From Acanthaster planci (taxonomy: Eukaryota > Echinodermata > Asteroidea > Valvatida > Acanthasteridae), in the NCBI RefSeq assembly GCF_001949145.1, contig NW_019091367.1:2503822-2567821 (forward strand): DNA of 64,000 nt, read 5' to 3'. Under the pieces are notes generated by a model. It was not told where the DNA came from and made no database searches. It saw nothing but the letters and a program-made list of their open reading frames with translations. Numbering within the stretch: position 1 is the first letter of the stretch; every line of letters begins with the position of its first letter. The translations under genes were made by a program, and so were the position numbers. Positions 40,181 through 54,089 of this stretch are shown here, piece by piece.

Positions 40181-40585
40181 CTCGGTGTCATTACCGGAAA
40201 CTATTATTCATGAGAATAGCAAGTTCTGTTTGACAGCCAGATCAGGGTGCATTGTAATTCTGAAGAAATCGATCCAGAATTTGCTTCTATCTGTATTGTT
40301 GAAGACCACCCTGAATTTCCAAGGAGTGAATTTATAGTTGGGCTTACCTGCATGTACTGTGGATCTAATGTACATGTACATGCATTGCAGTTTGTGCGTC
40401 TTCGGGTCACCTTTCTGTCTATTTCCATTGCAAAGCAAAGAAAGAAATTACTCATAAGTATAAACCTCCTCCAAATCTCAAAGCATCTTCCTTAGCAATA
40501 GACAAATAAGCATGCATATAGAGGAAGCACAGAGGTTTCTTCTTTGGGACGTGTCGTCTCAGGCACCACAATGAGAGTTGGGCCC

Positions 40586-40601
40586 AAGATGGCGGCACGT
40601 G
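40586..40601 (+). promoter_or_regulatory. Adjacent YY1-type and E-box motifs in intron A-B
   Basis: AAGATGGCGGC at 40586-40596 fits the YY1 consensus exactly, and CACGTG overlaps its last base at 40596-40601. Such pairing is common in CpG promoters, so this might mark an intronic promoter or enhancer. There is only motif evidence; short motifs occur by chance. Confidence 0.25.
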
Positions 40602-43600
40602 TCCACCAGCTGGCATGAATCACGCACGTTTGCCCCCTGATACACGGCCATGCTTGAACTACCTACCGGTACCGACCACATTCCCTGGGCATTCCCAGCC
40701 TGCTGGATATTTCACGATCATTGGATATGACTGATGGATTGTTTATCTCCCAGGCTGTGACAAGACAGGGACTGTGCTTATGTGCTTGAATCTGGACACA
40801 GTCAATGTTTTCTTTCTGTGCGCAGTAAGATGTGCATTTAAAAGTGCCAACACTATTCTCTGGAATACTCAGGGGGGAGATTTCTCAGCTATTTTTGGTT
40901 TTGGATTTCAGCTTTTTTCTTCATTGGCTGTGTACAAAAGTATAGGAGATTTTCACAGGTCAGCTTCTTTTTATGCCTTTTTTCAGCTGTTTTCAGCTTT
41001 TTTTATCATTGTTCAATCTCACCCCTGAATACCGTATCCTGAAAAATTACACATACTTACATGTACTGTACACATTTGTAGTTTGTTACCGGTAGTTTGA
41101 AAATTGTACAACATAAAGAGGTATAACATAACATGATAATAGGACTTTGCTGGTAATAATTATTGGTAGTATCGGGCAACTGCTTGTTTTCCACAGGTGC
41201 TGCTCAAAAGTAGTAAATGAGTGACCCAAAAATGTGATTCAGTCTTTGAAACGATGAGGGCCTGTCAGTTTCACACTGATCTGGATCTCAGTCAGTAGTC
41301 CCCATGCTGGTTCACTTCATCCATTGGACGCGTTTACATGATGTAGTTGTCAGGGAACCGACCAATTTGGATCCTGTGAAACAAGCAAGCCCTTCACTTA
41401 GCATTTGCTTGCGTGCAGGATGTCATGCATATGAGATCTTTAAGTGCCACTTTGCATTTGATGTATTGCCCGTCAGCTTTTTGGTGTGACTTCTTTCCAG
41501 CAAGTCGAAATAAAGACGCAGGTGTGATGTTTCACTCTGGTCATATGAAAGTAAACACAGCCAGCTTGATCCGACTCGGATGAGTCTTTGGGGAGAAGAG
41601 AGCAGAATTGATTCCAAACTGAGTTTCAGAATACTGATCGAAATTCGTTTGCAGGAATAAACTAATGGCCAAGGAGTTCTACCTGCATCCGTGGTTTCCT
41701 AAAAAGTTGATTCCAAGCAGCTCTGAAGATTTATCACCCAACCGCAACATGAATTAAAGATTAAAAAAATGAAATGGATTCTTAAGAACCTTGAAATGGT
41801 AACTTGGAGCAGTAAATGTTAGAGCACGTTGATGCCTTTCATCTGTGAAAACTGTGACTCTAACCTAATTTTAGATGGTAGTCATCTGGATGACTTGAGA
41901 TCACAAAGTGCGCTTATTTGAGCTATTTGTGTTATTGAAGGTCTGCCCTTAACAAGGAGGACTTTGAGACGGAAATTGTGACTCTTGCACAGAACGATAA
42001 TTGGCTTCAAAATTTCGGGACATGCTTGCACAAGTCCTCCCATGATTTGCTGCCTCCGGACATTTAAAAAAATTGTCTATACTGGTACATGTAGGACAGT
42101 GCAAGCAGATGCTTACAAATACATACCGGTACTTTGTACATGTACATTATGCGCGCAAATACCTTGTGAACTTGTCACAGTTAGAATCCTTCCTTTGCTT
42201 GATCCCTAGCTGCCAAATTGGTTTGAGTTGTAGAATTTGTTGCTTTGCCAAATTCTCCTTTTGCCAATCCAAGGCAGTGTGTATTTTCAAAGCTGAATAT
42301 ACATGTACATGTATCATACCGGTATTTACATGTACACTGTATGTACATGTGCTTCCTATTGACTGTCTCATATACATGTGCATGTGAAATGTACAAGTTT
42401 GCAAAAGCTGTTGCCCTCATTTGTTCATATTCAATCGCCTCTTGTCCTTACCGTCATCTGCCTCAAGTGGGAAATTCTTGCAGTTTCCCTCAATTAACAG
42501 TTTTCTGCATTCAAGGCTTCATAACTCAAACATCGGCCAATAACTACCGGTAACCGCGCATGCATTGGTCCACTGGTTGACACATGTGCATGTGGTTTAG
42601 CGGTAATGTATACCAGTCTGCATTGACGGCAGCTTTGTCATGATTAATGACCTGCATCATCAGCGGACTTGTTTGTTGATATTTTGGCTCCTGGTTTCTC
42701 TACAGAAGCAGGGGGAAAAATAGGCCATTTGTTCCGTAATTTTTCTCCCTGAACATTTTGCAATTCTAGTCGTGCACAAGTGAATTGGTGGTTGAGTTGG
42801 TCTGACTCAATTGACCCAGTAACAGCAGGTACATGTATTTGTTAAAAGGGTTGTAGGCGTACTGTACTTTTAATGGTTTACTTTGTGGAGTAAGCTACTT
42901 TCGCAAATATACCAGGTACACGTACAACTGTATGATTTACACTGTGGAGGTGTAATTCCTTAAACTTTATCACAGTTTCTGTTTTCCCCTCTAAGGTTTG
43001 GAATTTTTGTTTAATTTGAAAAACCTCTAGGAAACTTTCCCATACTGCTTAAACGTGTAGCCAACACTTTACAGAGGCGGCTGCTGCCTACCTCAGTATT
43101 TTCGTATGCATTAATAACAAGCAGTGTTTATTGTTTTAGAATCCACTGTTTTGTCAAAAAGTACAATGTACATGGATGCCGAAAGGGACAAAAGTTTTCT
43201 GAGAATCAGATAACATTTCATGAATTTAACATTTGATTGTGTCGATCAAAACGTCAAACCTCTAAAAGGGGCGGTTCCATTTGAACTGCTGGCAAAATCT
43301 GTAAATGAATTTGGAACTTGTTTCATTTAAATGTTTAAACATGTAAACATCCCAGCCTTATTGCCTTCCATTCTAAAAACATGGCGTCCCCCCTCCCCCA
43401 AACCCCACAAATTTGTTGCAATTCATGCATGCAGGTATAACTGTGCCGGTGCACTTCAACCAGTCACTTCAGCATTGATAATCTCAGTCGCCTCCCATTC
43501 AGTGTCTCTTGGCGACCTCTTACTCCTCCCACAAACATGTACGTGCATGAAATCCCTGTCTGTAATCTTTTCAAATGAAGGAAAGTAAAAACAGTCAAAC

Positions 43601-44988
43601 CTCCCCCCCCCAAAAAAAAAATTGGAGTGCAAGTTTTTTGTCAGCTCATATTCTCACAAATTTGACCTCGATGAAAACCTGCTCTGTGCTTGTATACACG
43701 TGTCGAACATCTAAAATCCCATTTCTGTCTGAATTTTTCAGACAGGAAATTGGTCACAGATGACCGATGATTCCCCTTAGAACGAGACATATACAGTTAG
43801 GCATGTACACTTGCGTGTACGTGCAGCCCGCTTGGTTTCCTCAAAAGCAAAGAGTTCTGATTTTGTAAGGTCTTTAGAAAGTAGGTCACTGTGTCCAAGC
43901 GTAGATCCAAACTTGTAACACCCACGGGAACAGATACATGCATACATGTACTAGTGGACACATGTATAATGCCAGTGTTTCTAGCCGCAGGTGTTCAGGC
44001 CAACTGCATTTGCAAATTGGAAAATCAATGAGTGGCTGCATCAGAATGTCAAATGGATCGTGCAAAGGTGAAGAAAAAGCTCGGCACTTCATGTGTTGGA
44101 GTGCTAAGCAGTTCATAGGGAGATTCAGTGGAACGTGTTTGACTTTGAAATAGCCTCCGGGCATTTGCAGCACATGTGCACTGCACATGTATGTCTAAAA
44201 CATGAATATGTCTCTATTGAAATTGGTCAAGCAAAACTGCGGTAACAAAGTAAAAAAAATGTTCTGTATCATACATCTGTGTTCATGTACATGTGCTGTA
44301 TTCATCCCCATTTTCAGGTCTCAAAGAATGCTTGAAAGTTGGAAAAATTCATTCAAGGTTGACCAGTTGATTTACAATTTATTACATGTGCTGTATATGT
44401 CATGTACATGTATGTAGCATGATGAACATGCACACGTGAATAAACAGTACGTGTGTGCATACATAAATGTGTATAGTCTACATGTACGGTAACTGCCTTG
44501 CACTGTAGGTCTACCGATATGTGGTTTTGGACAAGCGGTTGTCAGATTTCTAAGGTGGTCAATTGAACAAATGTTGTACTTTTAATACCATGTCATAGAT
44601 ATTTAATTTTTATTGATTGCGAAATCATCATGCCACAAGCAAGTATCGTTTACGACGGAGTGCATTGGCGATGTTGCCGTGCTACAAAAAAAATCATCCT
44701 ACTGTACCTTGGGTAGGAGGATGGATAGCCGTGACAACGACATGAGAGTTTATGTTAACAATGGCGATTGCAATTAGCAGCAGAACAGTGATTAGAGCGT
44801 GCTACTCATGTACTACTCATTCCACGAGCATAGCCGGGAGCAACGGAAGTCTAGTAACCAGTGGCCTGGTCAGAGTACATGTACATTTACATGTAGCTCA
44901 TGTGAACACACACAGTGCTTCACTGTACAGCGTACATGTACAAGCTGACATTTTATGCTTGTTCCCCAATACATACATGTACATCAGT

Positions 44989-45020
44989 GTAGCCTACATG
45001 TGTATGTACATGTAGGCTAC
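44989..45020. repeat. Perfect 13-bp inverted repeat with 6-bp loop
   Basis: GTAGCCTACATGT (44989-45001) is followed after six bases by its exact reverse complement ACATGTAGGCTAC (45008-45020). It sits in a cluster of TACATGTA palindromes (44870-45060) and can form a stable cruciform or RNA hairpin. Confidence 0.7.
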
Positions 45021-46823
45021 ATGTACGTACATGTATACTACATGTACAAGGCACCTTGGAATTTTTCTGATCAAAATGTTGGTATACATTGTACATGTCA
45101 ATGATGATATGCCATCTATGTGCATAGATGGTGTAAAGGTCCCTATGCCCAGTCCAAATAAACAGGATCGGCCCATAGACCTTTTGATGACAAAATGTGA
45201 TAGATGTGCGGCTAAAAAATGAAACATTGCCCTACATAATGACAACTGACTGGTGTACATGTTTGTACATGTTTACCAGTGATTGTCACATTGGGTAAGA
45301 TGCTGAAGCTGGGGTCTACATGTACCTGCCTTTACAAAGATGCACATGCATACATGTACATGTACATGCACATGTGTAATGAGTCAGACACGAGTTCTCA
45401 TGTTTATTCTTGTGGTCACTCATGTCCAGTTTTCTCCCCACATCCTCAGATTCACTTCATTTGTAAGTTGTGCAGTAGCATTAGGTCTGTGCTTCAGCTG
45501 TGCATGCATGTGATTTGGTCAATTTTTGGGGTTTTTTTTAATGTTGGATTTGTACTCACAGTACAGGTAAACATACCCTGGTACATGTACATGTATGCCA
45601 GCACATTTACATAAGAATGCTTGGAAAAATTTGTGAGGTATTCATATTGCTCTTGATTTGTAATTGTGTTAAGACTTCTTACAGAATAAGTCATTTAAGG
45701 TTACTGGTATCTACACAAGGGCTTTGGTGCTTTTGAGCTTCAAAACATGTGATACTGTGCACGATGAAGTACCCCTTATTTGAGAGCAGCATCAAAATCA
45801 GACTTCAAATGTTATTGATTGGTACCCATAGTATCAACCTCTTGACTTTCCAGTCTGTGTGTAGAGCATGTAGTGCCAGACTATGTGTACATGTATTTTA
45901 GACAAAAATTAATGCCATCTGCCCTTGCAGTGCGTAGTCAGGGGAACATACCGTATTTGTACCAGATTCATACTCTAGGGAGAGTTTTACCGGTATCGCA
46001 TTCTGCAGCCTGTGTGAGCGTCAGGGTGCCACTGGTCCTCTGTCAGTCAGTTTGTGAACTCAAGAAGTCTCATGTGTACCGTGTACATGTGTGTAATGTA
46101 CAAGCAGGACAGACTGCGTTGGTGATGTTTGCTGCAGTTTATCACATCGTTATTTCATCCCTCTGCCATTTTCAACATCTTCATCCCTGAAGTTGCTGGA
46201 TATCTGCCATAACAGACAACCAGATGTACTGCCCATGTTTGTGTACAGATAAACAAGAATTTACGAGTGCACGGACCGATATATGTATGCTGGAACTTTA
46301 CAAGTCTCTGGATCAAGAATCGTTAGTTAATCAGTAATCAAGGTTCAGCAGAGTAGTCGAATGTTTCACCCTGAAATATCACAGTGTTGGCTATGTGCCA
46401 CATTTTGGTAACAAACAGCTATTGATAGCCAGTGATGTGGCTCATCGGGGTTGGATGGTTCTGAATTGTCAGGTTGGCCTTCTGGAAAGTTGTTGTCTTC
46501 CTGTGATTAACCTTGAATATTAACCAAATTCACCCCAAAGGAAACATGTTCAGCAGAAAGAGGGCTGTAATTTACTGTGGCTGCTCATGTGGAAATGAGC
46601 AGGGAAATTGCACTTTTCTTACCAGGGTTGGAGTGCTTTTCAACCAGTTAATTTGAACAGACTTTTCAAAGGCATTTGAAAGGTTTCAATGTTAAAAAAA
46701 AGCATAACAAGAGTGCAACACGAGAGGGCCCACGTCAGAGTTTTTAACCCTCGGTTCCTTCTATCAGGGTCCAAAAACATCACCGATTTGTTAAAGGTCA
46801 GATTGGGACCCTCAGTCGACTGA

Positions 46824-47003
<180 letters not shown>

Positions 47004-47672
47004 TAAGTCAGTAAAGCTTGGTAAAAGTCCCCAGTTAATCATTTACATTTTTCAACCTTGCGCACACTGTGTACTGCATGCACCACTCATGTAGATGTAC
47101 ATCTGCCCTTTATTAATCTCATTGGTTATTAGCATGGGAATCACCAAGATTTTGTCCAGGGCAGGGGGGCAAGATATTTTTTTGGAGGGGAGGGGTGGGA
47201 AGCACTTATCAGTGGTAAATAGGTAGACCACTAAAGGTGGAAGAGGGGTCTGTTGTGAAGTATTTTTAAGCCAATTTCTATCCACTGTTCTCCCTTTTTT
47301 GTGCCTCCTACTTTTTTCATTCTTTCATTTTTTACCTTTTAAAAATGTTTTTCTCTTTTTCATGGGGGGGGGCAACCTGTCACTCGTAATTCATGAATGA
47401 AATCATTTTTATTCCTGTGAAATTATTCTTGCCGTTAGACCCTGTGGGGAACATGTACATGTATACATGTACCTGCATGTATATAGCAACAAGTTTGATG
47501 GTACAGGAGCAGATTTCGGAATTCTGAAATCGCAACCGAGCTCTTAAATTTTGGGGGGCAGTCGAGTGCTATTTAGAGTCCCTTTCTTTTACCCTAGGGC
47601 ATGAGAAACACAGGTACATGTACATGTTTTCTCTAGATTTTGTAAAATTTGGCCATGAAATACACATTTATA

Positions 47673-47823
47673 TTAACCTTCCATTTGTTGTGACAGTCGT
47701 AGCCAGACCAAACTTCCTCCCACTTCTCCCTCTATAGCACGTAGACATACCATACATGTCACTTGACAGATTTTGACTGATAGGACAACTTAGTGCAGAT
47801 GCATCTTTGCACGGGAAGGTTAA
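47673..47823. mobile_element. TTAA-flanked element, family B, copy 2 (in intron B-C)
   Basis: A 143-bp unit (47677-47819) begins CCTTCC and ends GGAAGG, with TTAA on both sides. It is related to 35021-35156 and carries one altered base in each terminus, in complementary positions, so the inverted repeat is kept. It lies in the intron between SRPK exons B and C. Confidence 0.7.
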
Positions 47824-48902
47824 AGGAGGAGAAATATGTAGCTGCAGCATTTTACAAGCGATATCTTCTTTTTACATACATGTACCTACATGTATACCAG
47901 TAATTCATGCAGATTTTTACTATTGAAATAAATGCCTGCACATGCACCTGTACTCCAAGTAGGCATTTGGCTGGGATGGCTGTTTCTGGGAGCAGAGAAG
48001 CCTTTTTTTCTGCTGGTGACTTATTTTGGGTCCATCAAGCCTCATGCTTTGAATGGATGCTGAACAAAAGAGATTTACTGCGCCAGACTGTTTAAAATAA
48101 CGCCAGGGCTGTCAAAAATCATGGATTTGCCGTGAGTGGTCAGGGATGATGAGAAGGGAAAAAACAGAACAACTGATAACAAACTGACGATGTGTTATAG
48201 TTTGGAGGCGTTTATTTTTTTACCCCTTTGAAAGGAAGATTGCCCAAGGGAACACTGTCATTCTTACCCCCCATCATTTTGTTCCCGTCTTGATCATTTC
48301 AACAACTCCAGCCAGCTTCCAAGTAACAAAAATTTGGACTGCAAACACTGAATGGCCCTTTTGCATCAACCCGTCGGATCGATTACTAGGGAACAACAAC
48401 GTGTGCAGAAAGTGCAGCCACAGTTGTTGCGTTGGCGTGGCGTTAATAAATGAATGGAGTCTTAAATTCTAGTGTACAATTAGCACCACTGGCTGATGAA
48501 CCGGATCCGAAAATACCTTTGTACTTTTCTGGGTGAAGCTGTAATGGCTTAGAATAGAGCCACCAGTACGGACCCTGAGGCAGTGACACACCGTGAAAGA
48601 TCACAGGGCAGGAGAAATCTCAGCATTCCCCCGGGATGCTTGTGTGATTTCCCCCTCAAAATCAGAAACGGCAGAAAAGACATTCATCTTTTTTGTAACA
48701 CACATCATTCGAAATTTGACTGCTTTGCCAAGGAGTATGGTCAAAAGGTGCTCTTTTTTGAAATGATCTTGAAAGCCTTGGAACTTTAGAAGTGACATTT
48801 CCACATGTACTCAAGAAGAAAAAAGTCTCACATTTTGGATGTCAAAATGTAAAATAGTTGCTTTCAAATTTTTACTGTCACGGTTTTAATGGGCAAGACT
48901 GA

Positions 48903-49623
<721 letters not shown>

Positions 49624-49711
49624 GTACGAGAGAGTGACACATCTGACGCAAACAGAGAGAGAGTAGTCCAGCTGCTAGATGACTTCAAGGTATCCGGTGT
49701 CAATGGAACCC
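49624..49711 (+). CDS. SRPK: SRPK exon D: N-lobe, strands 4-5
   Basis: It encodes VRESDTSDANRERVVQLLDD followed by FKVSGVNGT and the first base of a His codon. This corresponds to the NSDPNDPNREMVVQLLDDFK region of vertebrate SRPKs. The acceptor is strong. The donor is GTATCC, weak compared with the other introns of this gene; reading through it stays open for about 60 codons, so intron retention is conceivable. Confidence 0.95.
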
Positions 49712-50320
<609 letters not shown>

Positions 50321-50492
50321 TAGCGGGCGGGACTTGTCCTCCCCGGGGAGGGGTCGAGAAATGAAGGGTACAGTAATGGAGGGCGAGGAAATGAGAAAAT
50401 GAGAGAAACAAAAGAAAACGGAGGAAGGGGATGAACGTCACCAATGAACGCTTGAAAGTACCTGAGAAATGGACCCTCTCCACTGCTGATGA

Positions 50493-50846
<354 letters not shown>

Positions 50847-50936
50847 TAATCCAGTCTCAAGTCGAGTTTCAAGCTATTCAAATGAACTTTGGTGAAAAAA
50901 ATCCTTGAGTAATTGTTCAATCGATGTTAATTGCTA

Positions 50937-51225
50937 TGGACTTGTGATCTGACTTGTGATTGTCTTGTGGTTTGACTTGTGATGGACTTGTGATCTGACT
51001 TGTGATTGTCTTGTGGTCTGACTTGTGATACGCTTGTGACCTGACTTGTGATCTGACTTGTGATCGACTTACATGTATGCCTTGACTTGTGATTGTTTTG
51101 TGATCTGACTTGTAGCTTGTCTTGTGAACTGACTTATGATGGATTTGTGATCTGAGTTTTGATTGTCTTGTGGCTTGACCTGGGATGAATTTGTGACCTG
51201 ACTAATGATTGGCTTATGATTTAAC
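50937..51225. repeat. Degenerate CTTGTGATCTGA minisatellite in intron F-G
   Basis: The unit is roughly 12-13 bp, (GA)CTTGTGAT(CT/TGT), often organised as 23-bp pairs such as GACTTGTGATTGTCTTGTGG followed by TCT. It fills most of the intron and ends about 30 bp before exon G. Because it adjoins the acceptor it could affect the branch-point region, but a normal CCGTGTCACAG acceptor remains. Confidence 0.85.
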
Positions 51226-51255
51226 TCACTTTGCGGTCATTTCCCCGTGTCACAG

Positions 51256-51408
51256 TGAGCACCGCTCCCATTGAGAAGAAACCAGAAAAGCTGTCCAAGA
51301 ACAAGAAGAGGCGGTTGAAGCAGAAGCAGAAGAAACAACTTGCCCTCCTGGAAAAGCAAGAGCAACAGCTGATGGAGCTGGAGAAGGAGAGACACTCAAG
51401 GTTATCAG
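51256..51408 (+). CDS. SRPK: SRPK exon G: start of spacer, basic helix
   Basis: Acceptor GTGTCACAG at 51255; donor TCAG|GTACAC at 51409. It encodes VSTAPIEKKPEKLSKNKKRR, then LKQKQKKQLALLEKQEQQLM and ELEKERHSRLS. Vertebrate SRPKs have the same VSTAP...[22 protein letters not shown] block at the beginning of their spacer. It is a strongly basic helix passing into a coiled-coil-like segment. It ends in phase 1, the phase shared by all spacer exons. An upstream GT at 51401 would break the frame and was not chosen. Confidence 0.95.
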
Positions 51409-51889
51409 GTACACTGGGCTCTTCTGTTTCCATGAGGAGTGTGCTTAACAGCAGAATCATTAGCAAAAACAACTGTGACTCGTTTGCTCATAATTCATTT
51501 GACATCATGTAAACAGTTCTGGGCTAAATTTCTTTCTCCATACTTCTGTAAGAAAACAATTTTGTTTTCTAAATCTCCCTCATGTGTGACACAAGGGATC
51601 AGAAATAATGACAAGGGTGGACGCAAACATTGGAACACATTGGGGAGGCCGAGCTGCTTGCCTCGCCCACACCATAATTTAACGTTCTCATTCTCTGGCG
51701 TACACAAATATTGTATCAAACCAACATAACATTCTGTATCCTCTCTGTGACCTTAAAAGCCGGAAGAAAACAAGCCTTTCATAAAAAAATATGACACGCT
51801 GATCGAGCAAATGAACTTCCTATCAGACTTTCTTTCAAAAGGTTTCAGGAGTGCCCTGGAGGTTGGTTGAAAGTGAACTACAGCTGCTG

Positions 51890-52962
51890 ATGGGAGTAAA
51901 ACTGTTTCCTGATCTGGCTCCACATATGTGTTTCTAGATTTGTCTGTCTTCCGTCTTCCGTGTCTTGAAATTGAATATGACGGTACCCGTGTGTAGGAAG
52001 CAGCAGTTGCACCTCCTGACCCGAGGCTGTGTGAACCAAAGTTCTGAATGTTTGGAACCAAAGGGCTGAGTGCTTGCAAAACAAATTTCTCTGGTTCTAG
52101 TATAACTAAGTTCATATTTTGTTGGAACGAGACCCTGTTTGGTCCGGGTCAGTCGGCGAAGGACCGGCAAAGATGAATTGTGGGGGTCACCCAGTGCTCC
52201 CAAGAAATATGTACCGGTATCTCTCTGCGATGGCAACAGGGCAAGTTGTCTTAAAAGTTCGGGCAATAGTTACGGTATTGCCTTGCCAAAACTGATCAGT
52301 CTTGGACCTGGGGCAGGTGAGTAAGGAGCCTGTCGCTTAGAATGCTGCAGTCCATATGACAGACATTACTGGTGTCATTCAATTTGGAGAAATCCGACGT
52401 AACAAATGAAACACACAAACAGAATGCCTAGATCGTCTAAAGCAGCACCTGGCTGCCTGTGAACTTGGTAAAGCTTCGTAAATATTTCTAGAGAAATGGG
52501 TCCCTTCCTGTTGGGAGTTGAGGAGGTGAGTCTTCTGTAACCTTGTAAAATTGTTTTGACCAGAGGGTGCTCCATTTGTGATGGTAGGCCGGCTAAGCTA
52601 TTCACCCAATTAGCTGTGGATATGGCAAATTCTGCTTCAGATTGCCTGTCTGTGCGGGAAAGCGCAGGTAAATAAAGCGCAAGGTCTGTTAGGTCGAACT
52701 GGAAAGTTTGGACGTTGGTCTTGGATGAAGCCCATTGCTTCCAACTGACACTGTATCCTCTGGACGTGAATTTTGCCCTGGATGCCATCAGAATTTGTGG
52801 CAGAGTACTGTCGACGAGGTCATGTTTCCCAAGCTGTTGAAAAACAGAAACAATGACAAAACTAGGTTGGTTTAACTGGAAAATTTCGGGTGGGAGGGCT
52901 TTTGGGACAGCGAGGTTACGCTGCTCAAGTGAGAGTGAAGCTACCCAGGGAATGACTTGCAT
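51890..52962 (-). pseudogene. Decayed tyrosine recombinase gene, antisense in SRPK intron G-H
   Basis: The minus strand carries, in order, the parts of a metazoan XerD/phage-integrase-like recombinase, the kind found in DIRS- or Crypton-type elements. First comes an N-terminal SAM-like core-binding domain (52962-52440; GYSVSWKQW, LTDLALYLPALS, WVNSLAGL, HPLVKTILQG). The first catalytic helix follows (VGFLQIE, stop at 52377-52375), then a KTDQF strand and CPVAIAERY in another frame (about 52306-52190). SYTRTRE lies at 52107-52087. Box II reads HSLGSGGATAA (His at 52031-52029), then RHGRR and a Tyr-containing NTYVEP (Tyr at 51926-51924), in a third frame. Box I Arg appears as Gln and box II Arg as Gly, and the frame changes at least three times, so it is inactive. 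Confidence 0.85.
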
Positions 52963-53060
52963 TTAAAGGAATGTGTTATATAATAAGAAGGGCTCTGAAG
53001 AGTGCAACCCACCTGTCATCTGATAATGCAAAGAAAATTAACTACCCACAAGTATATTTG

Positions 53061-53337
53061 TTGTTGTTTTGTTTTAATGGCGCTTTCAGCAACTCAGGCT
53101 ATTTGCGCCAATAACTGTACGTTTATTCATACACTTAATTAATCAGCATCACATTACGGAGTTAGGAAGACGGTCCAGTTTTAGAGGCAGGAGGAAACCG
53201 GAGTACCCGGAGAAAACCTGCGAGAGCGAATGTGGACTGGAAACCAAATGCACGTAAAGCCTGGGCCAAGCCGGGACTGGAACCCGGGCTTCATTGGTGC
53301 AAAGCGAGGAAAGAACCGCTACGCTAACCCGCTCCCC
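53061..53337 (-). mobile_element. Full-length tRNA-derived SINE with target duplication
   Basis: Minus-strand orientation. From the right end inward: box A GGTTAGCGTAGCGGT, box B GGGTTCCAGTCCC, a body with GTTTTCTCCGGGTACTCCGG and TTTCCTCC, a GTTGCTGAAAGCGCCATTAA tail and an A-rich end (AAAACAAAACAACAACAA). It is flanked by the exact 12-bp direct repeat CAAGTATATTTG at 53049-53060 and 53338-53349. The well-kept duplication indicates a fairly recent insertion. It sits between the recombinase relic and SRPK exon H. I cannot name the family. Confidence 0.9.
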
Positions 53338-53686
53338 CAAGTATATTTGCAGTAGTCAGTGCACTTGTAGTGTTGACACAATAGTGGATAAACCCTTTCT
53401 AACCAGTGGCCCAAGAGCACAATATGGCTGTTAAACTTTGAAGTTGTATTTTTTAAGCGGTTAATGTAATTTGAATCATTTCTTCAGGATTCATTTATTC
53501 TGCAGCCTCTGTTTTCAAAAATTGTTTCCCCCCTTGTGTAATCCAACAGTCATTTGAAAGCACGTTTGCAGAGAAAGAACCCATAAATTTCATTTGTCCA
53601 AGAACGTTTTGTTCTGATGGTGTCCATTTCTATTTCCATGCCATGGTCCAGACAAGAGGTTTTACTTTGAAATAATTTAAACACAG

Positions 53687-53995
53687 CCACATCTGACAAA
53701 GACCAAGTCCACTCCATGGAAACAGAGAGGCAGCAGCATGCTGGCAACAACAGCAGCGGCAGCAGCAACGGCAACCAGACGCCGCTCAGCGAGACGGCCA
53801 CCACTCCAGGCAGTGAGTTTGCCACTACCCCGAGCAGCGAGTACGCCACCACGCCAGGCAGTGAGGTTGCCCCAGCTGCCCTGGCGGGTAAGGAAATGGG
53901 GAACGAGACGGCCATGCAAGGGGTGCAGGAGGAGGCGGAGGAGGTACAGGAGAGGAACGACCGGCTGGATGCCGATGGGACAGAGGGCCAAACAG
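53687..53995 (+). CDS. SRPK: SRPK exon H: spacer cassette 1 with ATTP repeats
   Basis: Acceptor TTTAAACACAG at 53686; donor ACAG|GTACTG at 53996. The 309-nt exon is phase 1-1. It encodes 103 residues: a Gln/Asn/Ser/Gly-rich start, four 8-residue repeats of the form SE-x-ATTP-x, then an Ala/Glu-rich stretch (EEAEEVQERNDRLDADGTEG). It has no counterpart in human spacers that I recall, but low-complexity, Ser/Thr-rich spacers are typical of the family and affect localisation. The TP sites are plausible proline-directed kinase targets. It can be skipped without frame change. Confidence 0.88.
53788..53871 (+). repeat. 24-bp coding tandem repeat within exon H
   Basis: Three full 24-nt units and a partial fourth encode SETATTPG, SEFATTPS, SEYATTPG and SEVAPA. 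The third residue varies (Thr, Phe, Tyr, Val) while SE and ATTP are kept; synonymous changes between units suggest the peptide is selected. Confidence 0.9.
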
Positions 53996-54089
53996 GTACT
54001 GTATCAAGGGGGGGGTGTCACAGCTAGGCTAATTGGATTGAAGCTGCTACTGGAAAGAAAGACCGCACTGCAAATAGTCCAGTGATTAC

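Noticed and set aside
51401-51408. Earlier donor GTTATC for exon G
   Set aside because: It would end the exon in phase 2, which does not fit exon H or K; the GTACAC donor at 51409 keeps phase 1.
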